Shown here: one piece after another, positions 23,941-34,231 of the stretch
How the letters are laid out: each line of letters starts with the position of its first letter
How positions within the stretch are numbered: position 1 is the stretch's first letter
Assembly: GCA_033032175.1 (NCBI GenBank)
Contig: CM065319.1
Coordinates: 12,993,018 to 13,057,017 of the forward strand
Origin: Saturnia japonica
Taxonomy: Eukaryota; Arthropoda; Insecta; Lepidoptera; Saturniidae
Direction: 5' to 3'
Length of the DNA stretch: 64,000 nucleotides
Made by a program: the position numbers and the translations under genes
Notes under the pieces: generated by a model
Database searches by the model: none
Told to the model about the DNA's origin: nothing
Seen by the model: the letters and a program-made list of their open reading frames with translations, nothing else

Positions 23941-24778
23941 CGTGTTTTTTTTCTATACACATAGCGTATACGCTGTTTTGACAGTAAGTCACATGTAATT
24001 TGAATAAAGAATAACATATACTCAATAATAAATTTTACAAATAATTCAGGTCTCAAAACTTGCCTGCGCTATATAAACTGCACTGAAGATTTCTTACCAT
24101 CAACTCGACTCTTCCATTAAACTATTTTATTTAAAGCTGGTTGGTTCCTTTTTATTTGTCGTTAAATATTCTAGTCTTTTCATAAAATTAACTAAAGCTT
24201 AATGTTCATTTTGGACTAATCTATACTATTCATAATCCGATATTATATATTACACTATTTTGTACTAATTAAAAACATTCTATCATCTTTTTACTTTATT
24301 ATTATTATTAGTTTTCCTTTTAATGTAGTGATGCTACGTTATAACTATTATTTTATACTGACTTGAATGTGTCGAGTGCCTGTTTTAGGTCCGCGTATCT
24401 GATTTAGATTAACTATAAAAAAAAAATGTTTAATATATACGCTGATGGTGTTGCTGTTATTAAAAATTTAAGAAATAAATAAATAAAAAGTAGTTGTGTG
24501 TAGTTATGTGCATACGCTAAAAGCTATAGGTATTTCTTTGAAAGGTCACACTTGATAAGGCATAATATATAACATCGAGTATTACCATCTCCACCACAAT
24601 AAAACGAGAGTTTTAGCAAGCAACTTCTAAGTATCAATAGTCAATTGCAACAAATCGTTCACTTCATTGCCCAGCCTAAACTGCCACTAGCACAATATTT
24701 TAAATGGAAGGTACTTGTATGAAGTCCGTATTTCCATTTTTTTACCTTCGTCGTCGATTCTATCGGTTTTTCAAACTA
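23941..24778. other. No gene seen; AT-rich DNA upstream of the Tigger element
   Basis: No coding or repeat signal could be supported. Confidence 0.5.
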
Positions 24779-25180
24779 CAGTCAAAACCGTTTACTGCGA
24801 CATCGTTTAGAACAACATGCCGGTTATAATAACCTAGAACAAAGGTCCCGGCTGAATGCTATATGATCGCCTTATTAAAAGCATTGCTTAATACGACATT
24901 GCTAATAACGACATACCTCATAAAACGACCACATTTAACTAATATTTCGGAGAATTAGATCTGTTAGAACGACCAGCTAAGCTGTATTGTAAAGAATTTG
25001 AATAGGTATCCACATTTGTCTTCAATGGCTATTAAAATCAGGAAAGAAAACAATAGGATTTAGTTTAGTGTAGGGTCAAAGAGTCAAAGCCCGCTTCTTC
25101 ATATCTCTTCAGTTAGTTTGTTACTTATCTATACACAAGACGCACCAAAACTTTGTGGAGTTATTCGTGAAACTTTCAAA

Positions 25181-26667
25181 ATATCGCAAAGAAAAAGAAA
25201 ACAAATTAATATTGAAGAAAAATCGCGTATTATATCCAAGTTAGAGAGCGGAATTTCAAACAAATACTTAGCAAAGGAATATGGTGTATCACACTCGACA
25301 ATTTCAACCATTTGGAAAGAGCGAGAAAAAATTCAAACGCTTTATGACAATAATTTTTTGAACATGAAACGAACCAGAACAATGAAGTATACGAATATTG
25401 AGGAAGCTTTGTTAAAGTGATTTAAATATCAAAGGGCTAATAATGTGCCAATAAACGGACCGATTCTTCAACAAAAAGCTAACGATTTTGCTCAACGTTT
25501 TGGCGAAGATTTTGTTTGCTCGTCTAGTTGGATTCATCGTTTTCAGGCTCGGCACGGTATTGTCGGCGGGAAAATGAGTGGTGAAGCTACTAGTGTTGAT
25601 AAGGATACTGTAGAAGAATGGATAACGCAAAAGTGGCCTACATTATTCGAAGGCTACGGACCAGATGAAATTTTTAACGCAGACGAAACTGGACTTTTTT
25701 ACAATATGAAACCAGACAAAACTTTAAAGTTCAAAGGAGAGAATTGTTCGGGAGGAAAAATGTCTAAGACAAGATTAACGATCATGGTTGCAGCAAATAT
25801 GACAGGATCCTGTAAAAGAAAGCTTTTAGTTATTGGCAAATCTAAGAAACCAAGATGCTTTAAAAACATACACTCACTGTGGGTAACGTATGAAAACAAT
25901 GTGAAGTCATGGATGACATCGGACATTTTTGAGAGATGGTTAAGAAACTGGGATGCGGAATTGAAAGGAAACAAACAGAAAGTTCTACTTTTGGTTGATA
26001 ACTGTCCTGCTCATCCGGCTGTTACTAATCTAAAATGCATTAAACTTGTGTTCTTACCACCAAATGTTACATCTGTATTGCAACCAATGGACCAAGGTGT
26101 AATAAGGTGTTTAAAATCTCACTATAGAAGACTACAAGTGTTTAAGTTAATACAAAACCTTGACAGTAGTGACGAAAAAGCTTTACGGTTCTTGATGCCA
26201 TCTTGATGATATCAGAAGCATGGAAAAACGTTTCACAAAACACTATAGCTAACTGCTTTAAACATGCTGGTTTTATAGACCTCTTAACAATGACCTCAGA
26301 TGATGTGACTGATGATGATGGAGAGGACAATATTTTTCTTGCTCAGTTAGCCCAAAATTTACGACCTGCTTTATCTACTACTGAAGCAGCAGAGTTCATT
26401 GATGTAGATAACTCTATTGCAATTTGCGCACGAGCTACGGAAGATGATATTGTACGAGATGTTCAAGAGGAAGATGACGAACAGGAAGACTCTGAAGAAC
26501 AATTTACTGTACCAACTTTGAATGATGGTATCAATGCTGTTAGTGTATTAAGAAAGATTGTTCTTTTTAATGAACAGTTCCATATCCACAGCAATTATGA
26601 CGATACGTTAATTAAAATCCAACGTGAATTACAAAATATCTATGCACAACAGAAGTGTTCCAAATAG
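25181..26667 (+). pseudogene. Tigger-like transposase (CENP-B HTH plus DDE), three inactivating lesions
   Basis: The protein would bind element ends and cut and paste them. Residues 1-80 carry the psq/CENP-B-type HTH (SRIISKLESG, YGVSHSTISTIW). The second HTH region and catalytic core follow; the acidic residues are D in NADETG (25682), D in LLVDNCPAH and D in QPMDQGVI, with about 30 residues between the last two. Lesions: (1) the expected start is ATA at 25181, the usual Met lost; (2) TGA at 25418-25420, in frame, where relatives have Trp; (3) a one-base deletion near 26193 that shifts the last 155 codons, which resume at 26203 with SEAWKNV and an acidic tail. Reading frames on both sides of lesion 2 are the same. 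All catalytic residues survive, so decay is recent relative to the mariners nearby. Resembles jerky/Tigger host genes but no sign of domestication. Confidence 0.85.
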
Positions 26668-26796
26668 ACCAAAATTACAGATTTTATGCTCACAGAAAAA
26701 TAATATGCTTTGTATTTATGTGTAATAAACAAAATGTACATAGTTGAATAAATATATTTTTCCAATAACTCCCTATCGATTTTTTTGTACTTGCAC

Positions 26797-26840
26797 GATA
26801 CACATTAAACATCACCCTGATACACATTAAATATCACCCG
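26797..26840. repeat. 22-bp tandem repeat, two units
   Basis: GATACACATTAAACATCACC plus CT, then GATACACATTAAATATCACC plus CG. One base differs inside, plus the last. Lies near the proposed right end of the Tigger element. Confidence 0.8.
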
Positions 26841-26854
26841 GTTGTTACGACTAA

Positions 26855-27224
26855 ATATGAAGAATTTATTTAGAGCATCGTGCCACATCCATTTGTCTAG
26901 CCGCTTTCCTTTCGTAGCTCCGTGGACACAAGTCTAATGAGCAGTCGTGTAATGAAGGCGAAGATGTGTAATTGGTGGAGAGGCACGCGCGCGCTCACCC
27001 TACGCGAGTACCCGCACTTATCACGAACTGTTTTTACATTCAAATCTACTTTTTGTTCTGCCTCTTTCTTCCGGAAATATTTTTTGTATTTATTTTTAGA
27101 AAACAGCCGAGTATCATAAACCCGTTTATTTATCAAGCATGGGAGTTATGATACATCACAAACAAACCGATCTTACTACTTTTTGATTTTACGCGTAAAA
27201 CTCTCATAAGAATTTACTTTATAT
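26855..27224. other. No gene seen; short GC-rich stretch at 26960-27020
   Basis: Frames on both strands (26897-27136 minus, 26922-27119 plus) overlap a GC-rich core GAGAGGCACGCGCGCGCTCA but show no family features. Confidence 0.45.
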
Positions 27225-27231
27225 TAAACTA

Positions 27232-27870
27232 GATGTGCCCCACGGTGTCACACGTGTTAATTTAATCCGACAAACACCGTTCCGCTAACGCACTCTTTTA
27301 GCCTATCACAATTGTTTTTACTTCCTCCAAGTACAAATTATTTTAATTTTCCATTATCTCCTGAACTGTGTTCAAATAATATGATATAAAGAGTAAATTT
27401 TAACTCCATAAAATTGTCTTTATGATGAAGTAACTTTTGTTTGTAAAGATTGATATGCGATTCCTAAAAATAATGCTCATAAATCACTTTTTAATCTTCA
27501 TCAAATGTTTGTCAGAAAGTACCTTATTGTGGCTTATTTAAAAGAGATAGGCATTTGCTAATGCAGATTTGTTTTATATATACAAAGAAGCATTATTTTT
27601 GTAGAACATTGTATTTACGTATCATTAACCATTACACCAGCGCACGCGGATAAAGCAGTTCGGGAGCGCTTTCTCTTCCGACTTACTTAGCAATAATCAA
27701 TGGTTAAGGCTAGCTGAGAGTTGTAACTTAATGCTAGATAGCCTACATTATTTCTCGTGAAACTGGCTATCGTATACCTACAAAAATAATTTTTCAAATC
27801 CTACTGTTAGTTCCGGAGAATAGGCAGTTTAAACATTCAATCGAGAAAAAAAATCTTTCGCTTTATTATA
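27232..27870 (+). repeat. Large interspersed repeat Z, copy 1
   Basis: Starts ATGTGCCCCACGGTGTCACA, continues TAATTTAATCCGACAAACACC, and far inside has TACGTATCATTAACCATTAC, GATAGCCTACATTATT and AAAATAATTTTTCAAAT. All recur in order at 52985-53580. The GCCCCACGGTTTCACCCG start is typical of an abundant lepidopteran non-autonomous element. A third, short minus-strand piece is at 61930-61985. Confidence 0.7.
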
Positions 27871-27879
27871 TTATAATAA

Positions 27880-28080
27880 TATCAAGCATGACCACGTGTT
27901 GCTGGAGCCGTTTTGAAGTCCACAGGGAACATTGATCCGATCGCTACCAAACTTTATAGGATCACCCACTGGGCTAATACGAATATTGTCTGAAATTTTC
28001 ATCAAAAGTGCTCCAGCCGTTTTGGAATCCATATGGAACATACATACAAACATCGATTTTTATATATAATAAGAAGAAGT
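27880..28080 (+). repeat. 3' part of a lepidopteran non-autonomous repeat
   Basis: GAAATTTTCATCAAAAGTGC, TCCAGCCGTTTTGGA and a tail of TTTTTATATATAATAAGAAG form the usual 3' section of these elements. An internal duplication is visible: GCTGGAGCCGTTTTGAAGTCC (27900) and GTGCTCCAGCCGTTTTGGAATCC (28010). Confidence 0.5.
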
Positions 28081-28140
28081 GAGAAGATACACAATTATAT
28101 TTATATAAACTAACTTCGAAATGTAACTAACTTATATCTT

Positions 28141-28300
28141 CGTGTCATAAGACACGACAACATTGTGTCAGACCGGATCCCAACGACCAATCCCCGCCAT
28201 AGTGATAAGCCTGGGCGATTTGCAGGGTATATCCAGTAATCAAGCGATGTAGGATGGATATGTACCCGACCACTATGCACATAGTGCTGAACTTGTCCCA
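28141..28300 (-). repeat. GACAC-hairpin repeat family, copy 1
   Basis: On the minus strand it ends GGATCCGGTCTGACACAATG then TTGTCGTGTC, a hairpin that matches the ends of the copies at 35796-35908 and 61991-62100. The body (GGCGGGGATTGGTCGTTGG) is GC-richer than its flanks. The 63-codon minus-strand frame here is part of the repeat, not a gene. Confidence 0.55.
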
Positions 28301-28339
28301 AAAACTCTACTTTAGTCTGTTGGGTTTAGGATCAACCAG

Positions 28340-30012
28340 TGTATATGCAAGCCCGGCCGCTATCGACCGTTTTCAATAACATATCTGAGTTTCCTTTACC
28401 TGATTAGTACATATTTGTAATAAGCATTATCTTTAACTTATTACAGATATCGGCTTTCCTCTTATCTATTCAAGCTAAAGGATATGGATATATATTATGT
28501 AGATTCGAAAAACTATCCATTAATCTAAGATGTTTTATAAGTGTAGATGCGTTACCCGCGTTCTATTTTAACAATACTAAAGTCAGGTAATTGCCCGACA
28601 TTCATTCAGTCATGTATTATCCAGTGTCTCAGTTGCACTTCACTACAGCTCAAAGAATACATATATTCATTACTTTCTAACAACAAAAATGGTATATAAA
28701 TGTTTTTATAATCTCTCTCTTTTTTGCGTACTGTATAACTGGAAGCTGTACTTATAGTTTTTAGTGCAATGGTGTTGGCGTATGACACGTCTATAAATAA
28801 AATGTCATTGCAATTGATAGGTTATTGAAAACGGCTGTATGACAGCGTCGATCGATAGATGTTTTTTGATTGTAGTGTGCTTACCATCAGTCATTTTGCC
28901 GTACTATTTATTATAAAACGTCGCTTAGAAGATACACATTTTAAGGAAAGTTATGTAAGTGTAAAGTGTAGATAATAGCAATTTCTATTAAGAATTTTTG
29001 CTTACCCTATAAATGATAAAGCGTGAATTTTGATGTTCAAGTCAGTACTGTCAGTGGATTTATTTCCCTTCACATCAATGACATGTTGATTTTATGTAGT
29101 CGTGGTTTAGGAATTCTGCATAGAATAAAATCTACATAAGTACCGCTAGGAGTACGCGTATTTTGAATTCGTCTAGGAAGGTAATAAAGTAGATATTATA
29201 AAGTATAATTTAATGTATGTTTTAACTCATAATGTTTGTACTGTTAGCGCAATGGAATATCGACACAGCGCGGCGTCCCCTGGGCTCATTCATATCTCTG
29301 TTATTTTCAATGTTTTTTTTACTATTCATAACTATTTTTTCCCCACTACAGCAAAGCCAAAAGAACGGTTTATTATGTTTACAGCACTCTTTACTTTGTA
29401 TTTGTTTATGTTCTATCGTAGCGCCTAAACTACTCACCTGATTTAGATGAATCAGCTGTATAGGTATGTATAAATCTTATATATTATATTTTTAAGTGTA
29501 TCTTAAATTTTTTCAATGTACCTTCCATCTCCCGATAAGAAATTGTTCATGTTTCATATTTTTTCTAATGGGGAATATTTTTCTTGTTGAAAATTTCACT
29601 CGTTGCAATTAATTTATTATAAGGCGTACTTACATCAGCGCTTTCTCATAAAACTATAATGTTCATCGTAAAATATATCGGGCAATGCAGTGGTATATTT
29701 AATGAGAATTATTTTAATCAACTTGACTGATGTTCCAACATATGTGTCTTCTATCGATCCATTTATAAACTTATTCGATCATTTATCTTTTACAGTTTTA
29801 ATTCTCTGGTGGTCCTAACCATAGATTTAACAAGTAGACCGAAAAATTGAGAGAGAAAGATCATCATAGTATACGCTCGTGTTAAAACGAAATAGGGATA
29901 CGAGACCATTTTCGTATGTGCTATCGGTTCCATTCCGGTCATTATTGCAAAAGCAAAGGTTTCGTAGACGTGTTTAATTGTGGTTACGTGCTCTGTAATT
30001 GAATGCAACTTG
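28340..30012. other. No confident gene; AT-rich DNA left of the DD41D element
   Basis: Overlapping 70-codon frames on both strands at 29213-29441 have no family features. A minus-strand frame (30110-29790) runs across the transposon border at 30015, so it cannot be a single ancestral gene; its inner part (LHSITEHVTTIKHVYETF...) is unrecognised. Confidence 0.45.
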
Positions 30013-30014
30013 TA

Positions 30015-30046
30015 CAAGGTGTCCAGAGAGGGTATCGGGTATTTGT
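30015..30046 (+). repeat. Left terminal inverted repeat of the DD41D element
   Basis: Pairs with 31286-31317 with two mismatches in 32 (G/A in CCAGAGAGGG versus CCAGAAAGGG, and G/C in ATCGGG versus ATCCGG). Confidence 0.95.
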
Positions 30047-30130
30047 TTTCGCGCCATATTCGAAACGGGGCGTCTAAAGGGTGCGGGGAGGGGTTCGTGG
30101 CGTTCGCCATTTTGTGGAGTTTTAGTCACG

Positions 30131-31210
30131 ATGGAACAGTACTCGGGGACGCATCGCGCATTTTGCGTACGAGCGTATTATCGTAATGGTGATTCAATAG
30201 TGACTGTTCAACGTCTCTATCGTGCGGAATATCGTACGTGCCACGCGCCAAGTGACGATATCATTAGGAAATGGATCAGGATGTTCGAGAATACAGGTGC
30301 GACAGTTAAAATTCAAAACTCTAGTCGTCCTCGTTCAGTTCTCGATGAAGAAACAATTGAATAAGTTGAGGCGTCGGTTCGTCAAAATCCGTCTTTATCC
30401 ATCCGAAAGCAAAGCCAAGCGTTGAACATCAAAAAATCGTCTCTACATTCGATTTTAAAGAAAGACTTACATCTAAAAGCCTATAAAATTCAATTGGTTC
30501 AAGAATTGAAGGATACGGACTATGCTAATCGACTGAATTTTGCGAACGAAATGCTGCAGCGATTTAACAACTTTAACAACATACTGTTCAGTGACGAAGC
30601 AAATTTTCACCTGAATGGTCATGTTAATAAGCAGAATTGTCGGTACTGGGCAGTGGAGAATCCGAGACGAAAGCATGAACGACCCCTGCATAGCCCAAAG
30701 GTCGTTGTTTGGGCCGCTATGTCTGCTAAAGGCATAATTGGTCCTTATTTTCATGAAGATCAACGAGGCCGAGCAATTAATGTGAATAGTGACCGTTATT
30801 GCGATATGTTGCGAAATTTTTTGGTCCCAGAGTTGCAGGAGTTTGCAGGTTTCAACTCAAGAACGTGGTTCCAGCAAGATGGGGCCACTTGCCATACCTC
30901 AAATGACTCAATGGAAGTTGTTAACGAATTATTCCCTAATAAAGTCATTTCGCGAAGGGGTAACATCAACTGGCCTCCCAGAAGCCCCGACCTTAGCCCG
31001 CTTGACTATTTTGCATGGGGATACCTTAAAAGTAAGGTTTATCAAAACAATCCGACGAATCTAACCCAGTTAAAGCAAAACATCAGGTCAGAAATGGCAG
31101 CAATATCGATAGCTATGTGTCAACGTGTTATCGCCAATCTTCGTTTCCGTTTAGAAGAGTGCCAGCAACGTAACGGTCATCATTTGGATAACATCATCTT
31201 TTCCAAATAA
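30131..31210 (+). pseudogene. DD41D transposase, intact except for one in-frame stop
   Basis: ATG at 30131 (context cacgATGG) opens a 359-residue frame, the usual length for this superfamily. Residues 1-110 form the HTH DNA-binding part. The catalytic Asp residues are D155 (LFSDEANFH), D250 (WFQQDGATCH) and D292 (PDLSPLDYF), with 41 residues between the last two, which defines the DD41D group (known examples include the rosa/Visitor type). The only lesion seen is TAA at 30362-30364 (codon 78); the frame is the same on both sides and no frameshift is needed. GTG/WPPRSPDLSPLDYF and WGYLKSKVY motifs are intact. One nonsense change in a full-length gene with intact ends indicates a young copy. 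Confidence 0.9.
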
Positions 31211-31285
31211 TTCTCCAATTCATATGCTAATAATAAACAATAAACTTTTTTATTGCATACAAATAATTTTTGTTTCATTGAACTT

Positions 31286-31317
31286 ACAAATACCGGATAC
31301 CCTTTCTGGACACCTTG
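31286..31317 (-). repeat. Right terminal inverted repeat of the DD41D element
   Basis: Reverse complement of the left TIR with two mismatches. Ends GGACACCTTG immediately before TA. Confidence 0.95.
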
Positions 31318-31319
31318 TA

Positions 31320-31553
31320 TAACAAAGTAAATCAATAAAATAATACGTACACTAGACTATTCCGATTTTGCTCTCCGTCTTATTTAACCTACTGCCGATC
31401 TATACAACATAATGGAAATTACATTTTTGGTTTAATTTTTATTTATGAGGATAGCCAGTGATTATAATAAACAAAATAAAAAACAGATTATAATTAAGAA
31501 AATACACCGGTACTTTTAAGGCTGTCACGACATGCACACTAAAAAAATTGATT
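31320..31553. other. No gene seen; AT-rich flank
   Basis: Nothing could be supported between the transposon and the exon-like unit at 31554. Confidence 0.5.
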
Positions 31554-31607
31554 CTAAAATTTCTTTGCTACTTCCGCCTGGAACTGATTAGCAATTGTTG
31601 CGTCTTT
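31554..31607 (-). CDS. Terminal-exon-like unit, copy 1 (ends ...QAEVAKKF stop)
   Basis: On the minus strand, TTGTTTGTTGCAG precedes an 18-codon stretch (KDATIANQFQAEVAKKF, then TAG) in phase 0. Two related units lie on the plus strand at 33252-33311 and 33977-34045. Lengths before the shared QAEVAKK differ by whole codons (33, 30 and 33 bases up to and including the GCG codon), as expected for coding DNA. The 22 bases CAGGCGGAAGTAGCAAAGAA plus AT are unchanged in all three. I do not recognise the protein. No upstream exon was identified; these may be exons of paralogous genes, alternative last exons, or pieces of a repeat. Confidence 0.35.
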   Translation of the reverse strand, partial: KDATIANQFQAEVAKKF

Positions 31608-31734
31608 CTGCAACAAACAATTTTATTGTTATTATTATTTACACCTGATTATTATTAACCTCTAAAGAATAAATGATAAAAGAGTTACAAAAATCAAAAT
31701 ACATAATATAGACAAAAATTATACTTAAAAATGT

Positions 31735-32027
31735 ATATTAAAAGAGTATTTCTACTTGTAGCACGTGGCTTAGAATAATTTCAGTTAAAATTATGTATAA
31801 AAAGTTATCTAATGTGAACTGCGTATACAAAAAATGATAAAGAAAATATGTAAATCACACACAAAATGTAAAACATAACTCGTCATAAGATTAATTTATG
31901 CAAATATTAAACCATCTCATAGTTTTTCTTGTTTTTGCGAACACCGAAAGAGATTTTATAAATATGGCGTTATAAGCACGTCATACTTTGCTTATGATAG
32001 ATCCATGTGGATTTTTTTTTCTATTTG
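31735..32027. other. No gene seen; AT-rich DNA
   Basis: No supported feature. Confidence 0.5.
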
Positions 32028-32300
32028 ACCTTACTGTTAGCCAGTGGGGCCCTACCCAATAACAGAGCCGCTGTTGGATTTTATAGCTTTACCGAGTTTG
32101 GGGGCGAGCGCTTAAGGCACTCAGCTGCGAAAGCGTGGGCAACAAGCGCGCAAGGGTGCCATAGTGGTTGGACCTCAGCTTAGGCTATTGCCGCGATTGC
32201 AAAGAAGTCACGATCTGACTAATTTCCTATCCGTAAAATTCGAGCTAAGCTAACATATACATGTCCCTGCCTCCTGGGAGGAAGGAAGGAACATGTGTAT
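32028..32300 (+). repeat. Interspersed repeat X, copy 2 (best 3' hairpin)
   Basis: GGGGGCGAGCGCTTAAGGCAC, ACCTCAGCTTAGGCTATTGCC and TTCGAGCTAAGCTAACATATA match copy 1 (2730-2995). The 3' end folds: CATATACATGTCC at 32254 pairs with GGAACATGTGTATATG at 32288-32303 around a GGAGG-rich loop. Confidence 0.65.
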
Positions 32301-32734
32301 ATGTATTTAGTGATCTGAAATATCGTCTACACTAACTAGCACAAAAAAAAGTTCCTTACAGAACCTATATGCCTATGTGGTGCGCACGTATGTATTTACA
32401 TATTGTGTGTAATTATGTATGTGAGTAGCTAAGTGATTGCAAGTGCAATGTCACTTGTATCGCGCGGGCGGCTGCCAGACTCAAGGGTTTCACACCGAGG
32501 AACGGACTTAGGAAGGTTAATCCTTACTTTAGCCTTTAGGCTACATATACCAAAGTGCCAGGATATCTAGAATATCCGTGAGGACATACCCGTAAAGTAA
32601 TCTACAACAGTAACAATTAAGTATATTTAGTAAAACGTAATCCAAAACTTACCTGTGCTGATTGAAAGTTATTCTTTAACACTATCTAGCAATTAGGGTA
32701 CAGAAAAATATCTTTGGAGATTTCCCTCTAGGTA

Positions 32735-32948
32735 CTTGGGGCAGCCTGACCGCTGATATTCCTCCACCCTACAGAAGATCACAACAATATAACTTTGTGT
32801 TGCGTTCCTGTGGTGAGTAGGGTTTCCACAGCTCCTTGGGGAAGGGATGTTATGGTCGGCAACGCGTTAGTGATACCTCTAGTGTTACTAGCGTCCTATG
32901 GTCACCGCTTACCGTAAGCTTATTTGTCATCTTAGTTGTATAAAAAAA
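32735..32948 (+). repeat. Lepidopteran SINE/LINE-tail repeat (GGCAACGCG...CGCTTACC family), copy 1
   Basis: GTGGTGAGTAGGGTTTCCAC, CAGCTCCTTGGGGAAGGGAT, GGTCGGCAACGCG and GGTCACCGCTTACCGTAAG occur in the order of a very common lepidopteran repeat and end with TTTGTCATCTTAGTTGTATAAAAA. A minus-strand copy is at 53735-53925. Confidence 0.65.
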
Positions 32949-33251
32949 ACGATTTCAAACTATAGAAAATTGTATTTAAAAGTATTTTGTTTCTCGTTAC
33001 CTATCAATTTATGGAAATATTAAAACGGTACTGTTTATGCTTTAAGGCAGACCTAATGAACTAAGCAGGTAGATTTTATTACCTGACTTCACAGGTCGAA
33101 CTTAGGCCATAAACAATATATTCAATTATGATCCCGAGCCAGACTGTATAATTGCTTAGCGCTTCAACACTTACTTTAGCTTATGGTGACCATGAATTTA
33201 ACATTTTCAGATTCACCTTAAAAATTAATAACAAACATTTTGTTGCTAGAG

Positions 33252-33311
33252 AAAGACATAACTGCTGATCTGTTTCAGGCGGAAGTAGCAAAGAAATACC
33301 GGACAAATTAA
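33252..33311 (+). CDS. Terminal-exon-like unit, copy 2 (ends ...QAEVAKKYRTN stop)
   Basis: The codons from AAA at 33252 read KDITADLFQAEVAKKYRTN then TAA. An AG (in TTGCTAGAG) lies directly before, in the place of the acceptor of copies 1 and 3, but is not a strong acceptor. It is one codon shorter than copies 1 and 3 before the shared core. The match to copy 3 continues about 50 bases past the stop (AAATTA.TTATGA, CGTCAAT), so this pair shares more than coding sequence. Confidence 0.3.
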   Translation, partial: KDITADLFQAEVAKKYRTN

Positions 33312-33359
33312 TTATGACGGATTTCCGCAAAGTACCTAACGCCTACGTCAATTTAATAG

Positions 33360-33960
33360 AAAACACTGAATAAGGTATATATCATTTTCTCTTAGGATAC
33401 ATCGTATAGATATATGTGTTTGTCTCTTTTTAGTGTTGCTTCTTCGTTTCATCGAGTTTCATATCAAAAAAAGTTATCACTACAAAAACATTATCACTAT
33501 ATTATAATGTCCAATAACTCTGTAATCTTACGCGTGATGAACTACAAGCACTGCTAGTAATTTCATGTTAATAACTCTGTCGATAAAACCCCTCTGGCTT
33601 CCGTGTCTCGGTTCTGACATTTATGTCTCGTTTTTAAAACATTATATATTTTGTTTGAGAGCCAGGAGTATTAAATACTGTTTACCTGTATCTTATTTAT
33701 TATTTTAATTATCTTTAACTGTATCCTTGACTGGTAAGCTACGCTTGCGTTGATATGAGCCGATAAAGCTTGACAAATTTATGTCATTTGATTAATATTA
33801 TTTCTTAAAGTGACTAGCTATACACATTGAAAATCTAAAATACTTCATTTATATTAGGGCCTGCTTATACGTCTCATCTGCAACGTATATATGTATTAGT
33901 TGTGAAATATTTTCGTTATTTTTACACATTTATTAATTAACAAATTTATTTACTATTCAA
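33360..33960. other. No gene seen; AT-rich DNA
   Basis: No supported feature between the two exon-like units. Confidence 0.5.
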
Positions 33961-33976
33961 ACGTTTTTTGTTGCAG

Positions 33977-34045
33977 ATAGATGACAAGACTGTTAATCAG
34001 TTGCAGGCGGAAGTAGCAAAGAAATTTCGGATAAATTATTTATGA
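33977..34045 (+). CDS. Terminal-exon-like unit, copy 3 (ends ...QAEVAKKFRINYL stop)
   Basis: A clean acceptor (CGTTTTTTGTTGCAG, ending at 33976) precedes 22 codons in phase 0 (IDDKTVNQLQAEVAKKFRI...) and a TGA at 34043-34045. This is the copy with the best splice signal. A fragment of repeat Y starts 43 bases further on (34088). Family unknown. Confidence 0.35.
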   Translation: MDDKTVNQLQAEVAKKFRINYL

Positions 34046-34087
34046 TAGTTTTCGGCAAAATAACTTCTTCGTCAATAACATAATATT

Positions 34088-34162
34088 GGACTCTAAAACG
34101 GCACTTTATAAACGTCAAATCACTACCAACGGTTTAGAAAACATCTCACTCATCGAGAAGTT
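34088..34162 (+). repeat. Interspersed repeat Y, weak third copy
   Basis: GGACTCTAAAACGGCACTTTA, TTAGAAAACATCTCACTCATC and GAGAAG align in order with the copies at 3041 and 48376. Confidence 0.4.
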
Positions 34163-34231
34163 TGTTGCTGTAATGTGAATGATATACAACCGCTATTTAG
34201 AACCGCTTCACTCTTCAGCTGCTAAGAGAAA

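Larger units (their letters stand above)
24777..26853 (+). mobile_element. Tigger/pogo-type DNA transposon, decayed
   Basis: The left end is CAGTCAAAACCG directly after a TA (24777-24778), the expected TA target and CAGT start of pogo/Tigger elements. Behind it several (A/T)ACGAC(A/C) motifs repeat between 24796 and 24985, as in subterminal transposase sites. The transposase (25181-26667) fills the middle, and an AATAAA lies at 26724. The right TIR is not clean: CGGTTGTTACGACT at 26839-26852 is the best decayed match to the reverse of the left end, preceded by a 2 x 22-bp tandem repeat (26797-26840). The right border is therefore uncertain. Confidence 0.75.
30013..31319 (+). mobile_element. 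DD41D Tc1/mariner-like transposon, full length, TA target duplication
   Basis: The element proper is 30015-31317 (1303 bp), flanked by TA at 30013-30014 and 31318-31319. TIRs of 32 bp (30015-30046 and 31286-31317) start CAAGGTGTCCAGA and differ at two positions. One transposase gene lies inside (30131-31210) with AATAAA at 31232. It has the complete layout of an IS630-Tc1-mariner element, and the near-identical ends suggest fairly recent activity. Transposase protein from another copy could still mobilise it. Confidence 0.9.

Noticed and set aside
29790..30110. 106-codon minus-strand ORF
   Set aside because: It crosses the left border of the DD41D transposon at 30015, so its start is transposon DNA and the whole cannot be one ancestral gene.
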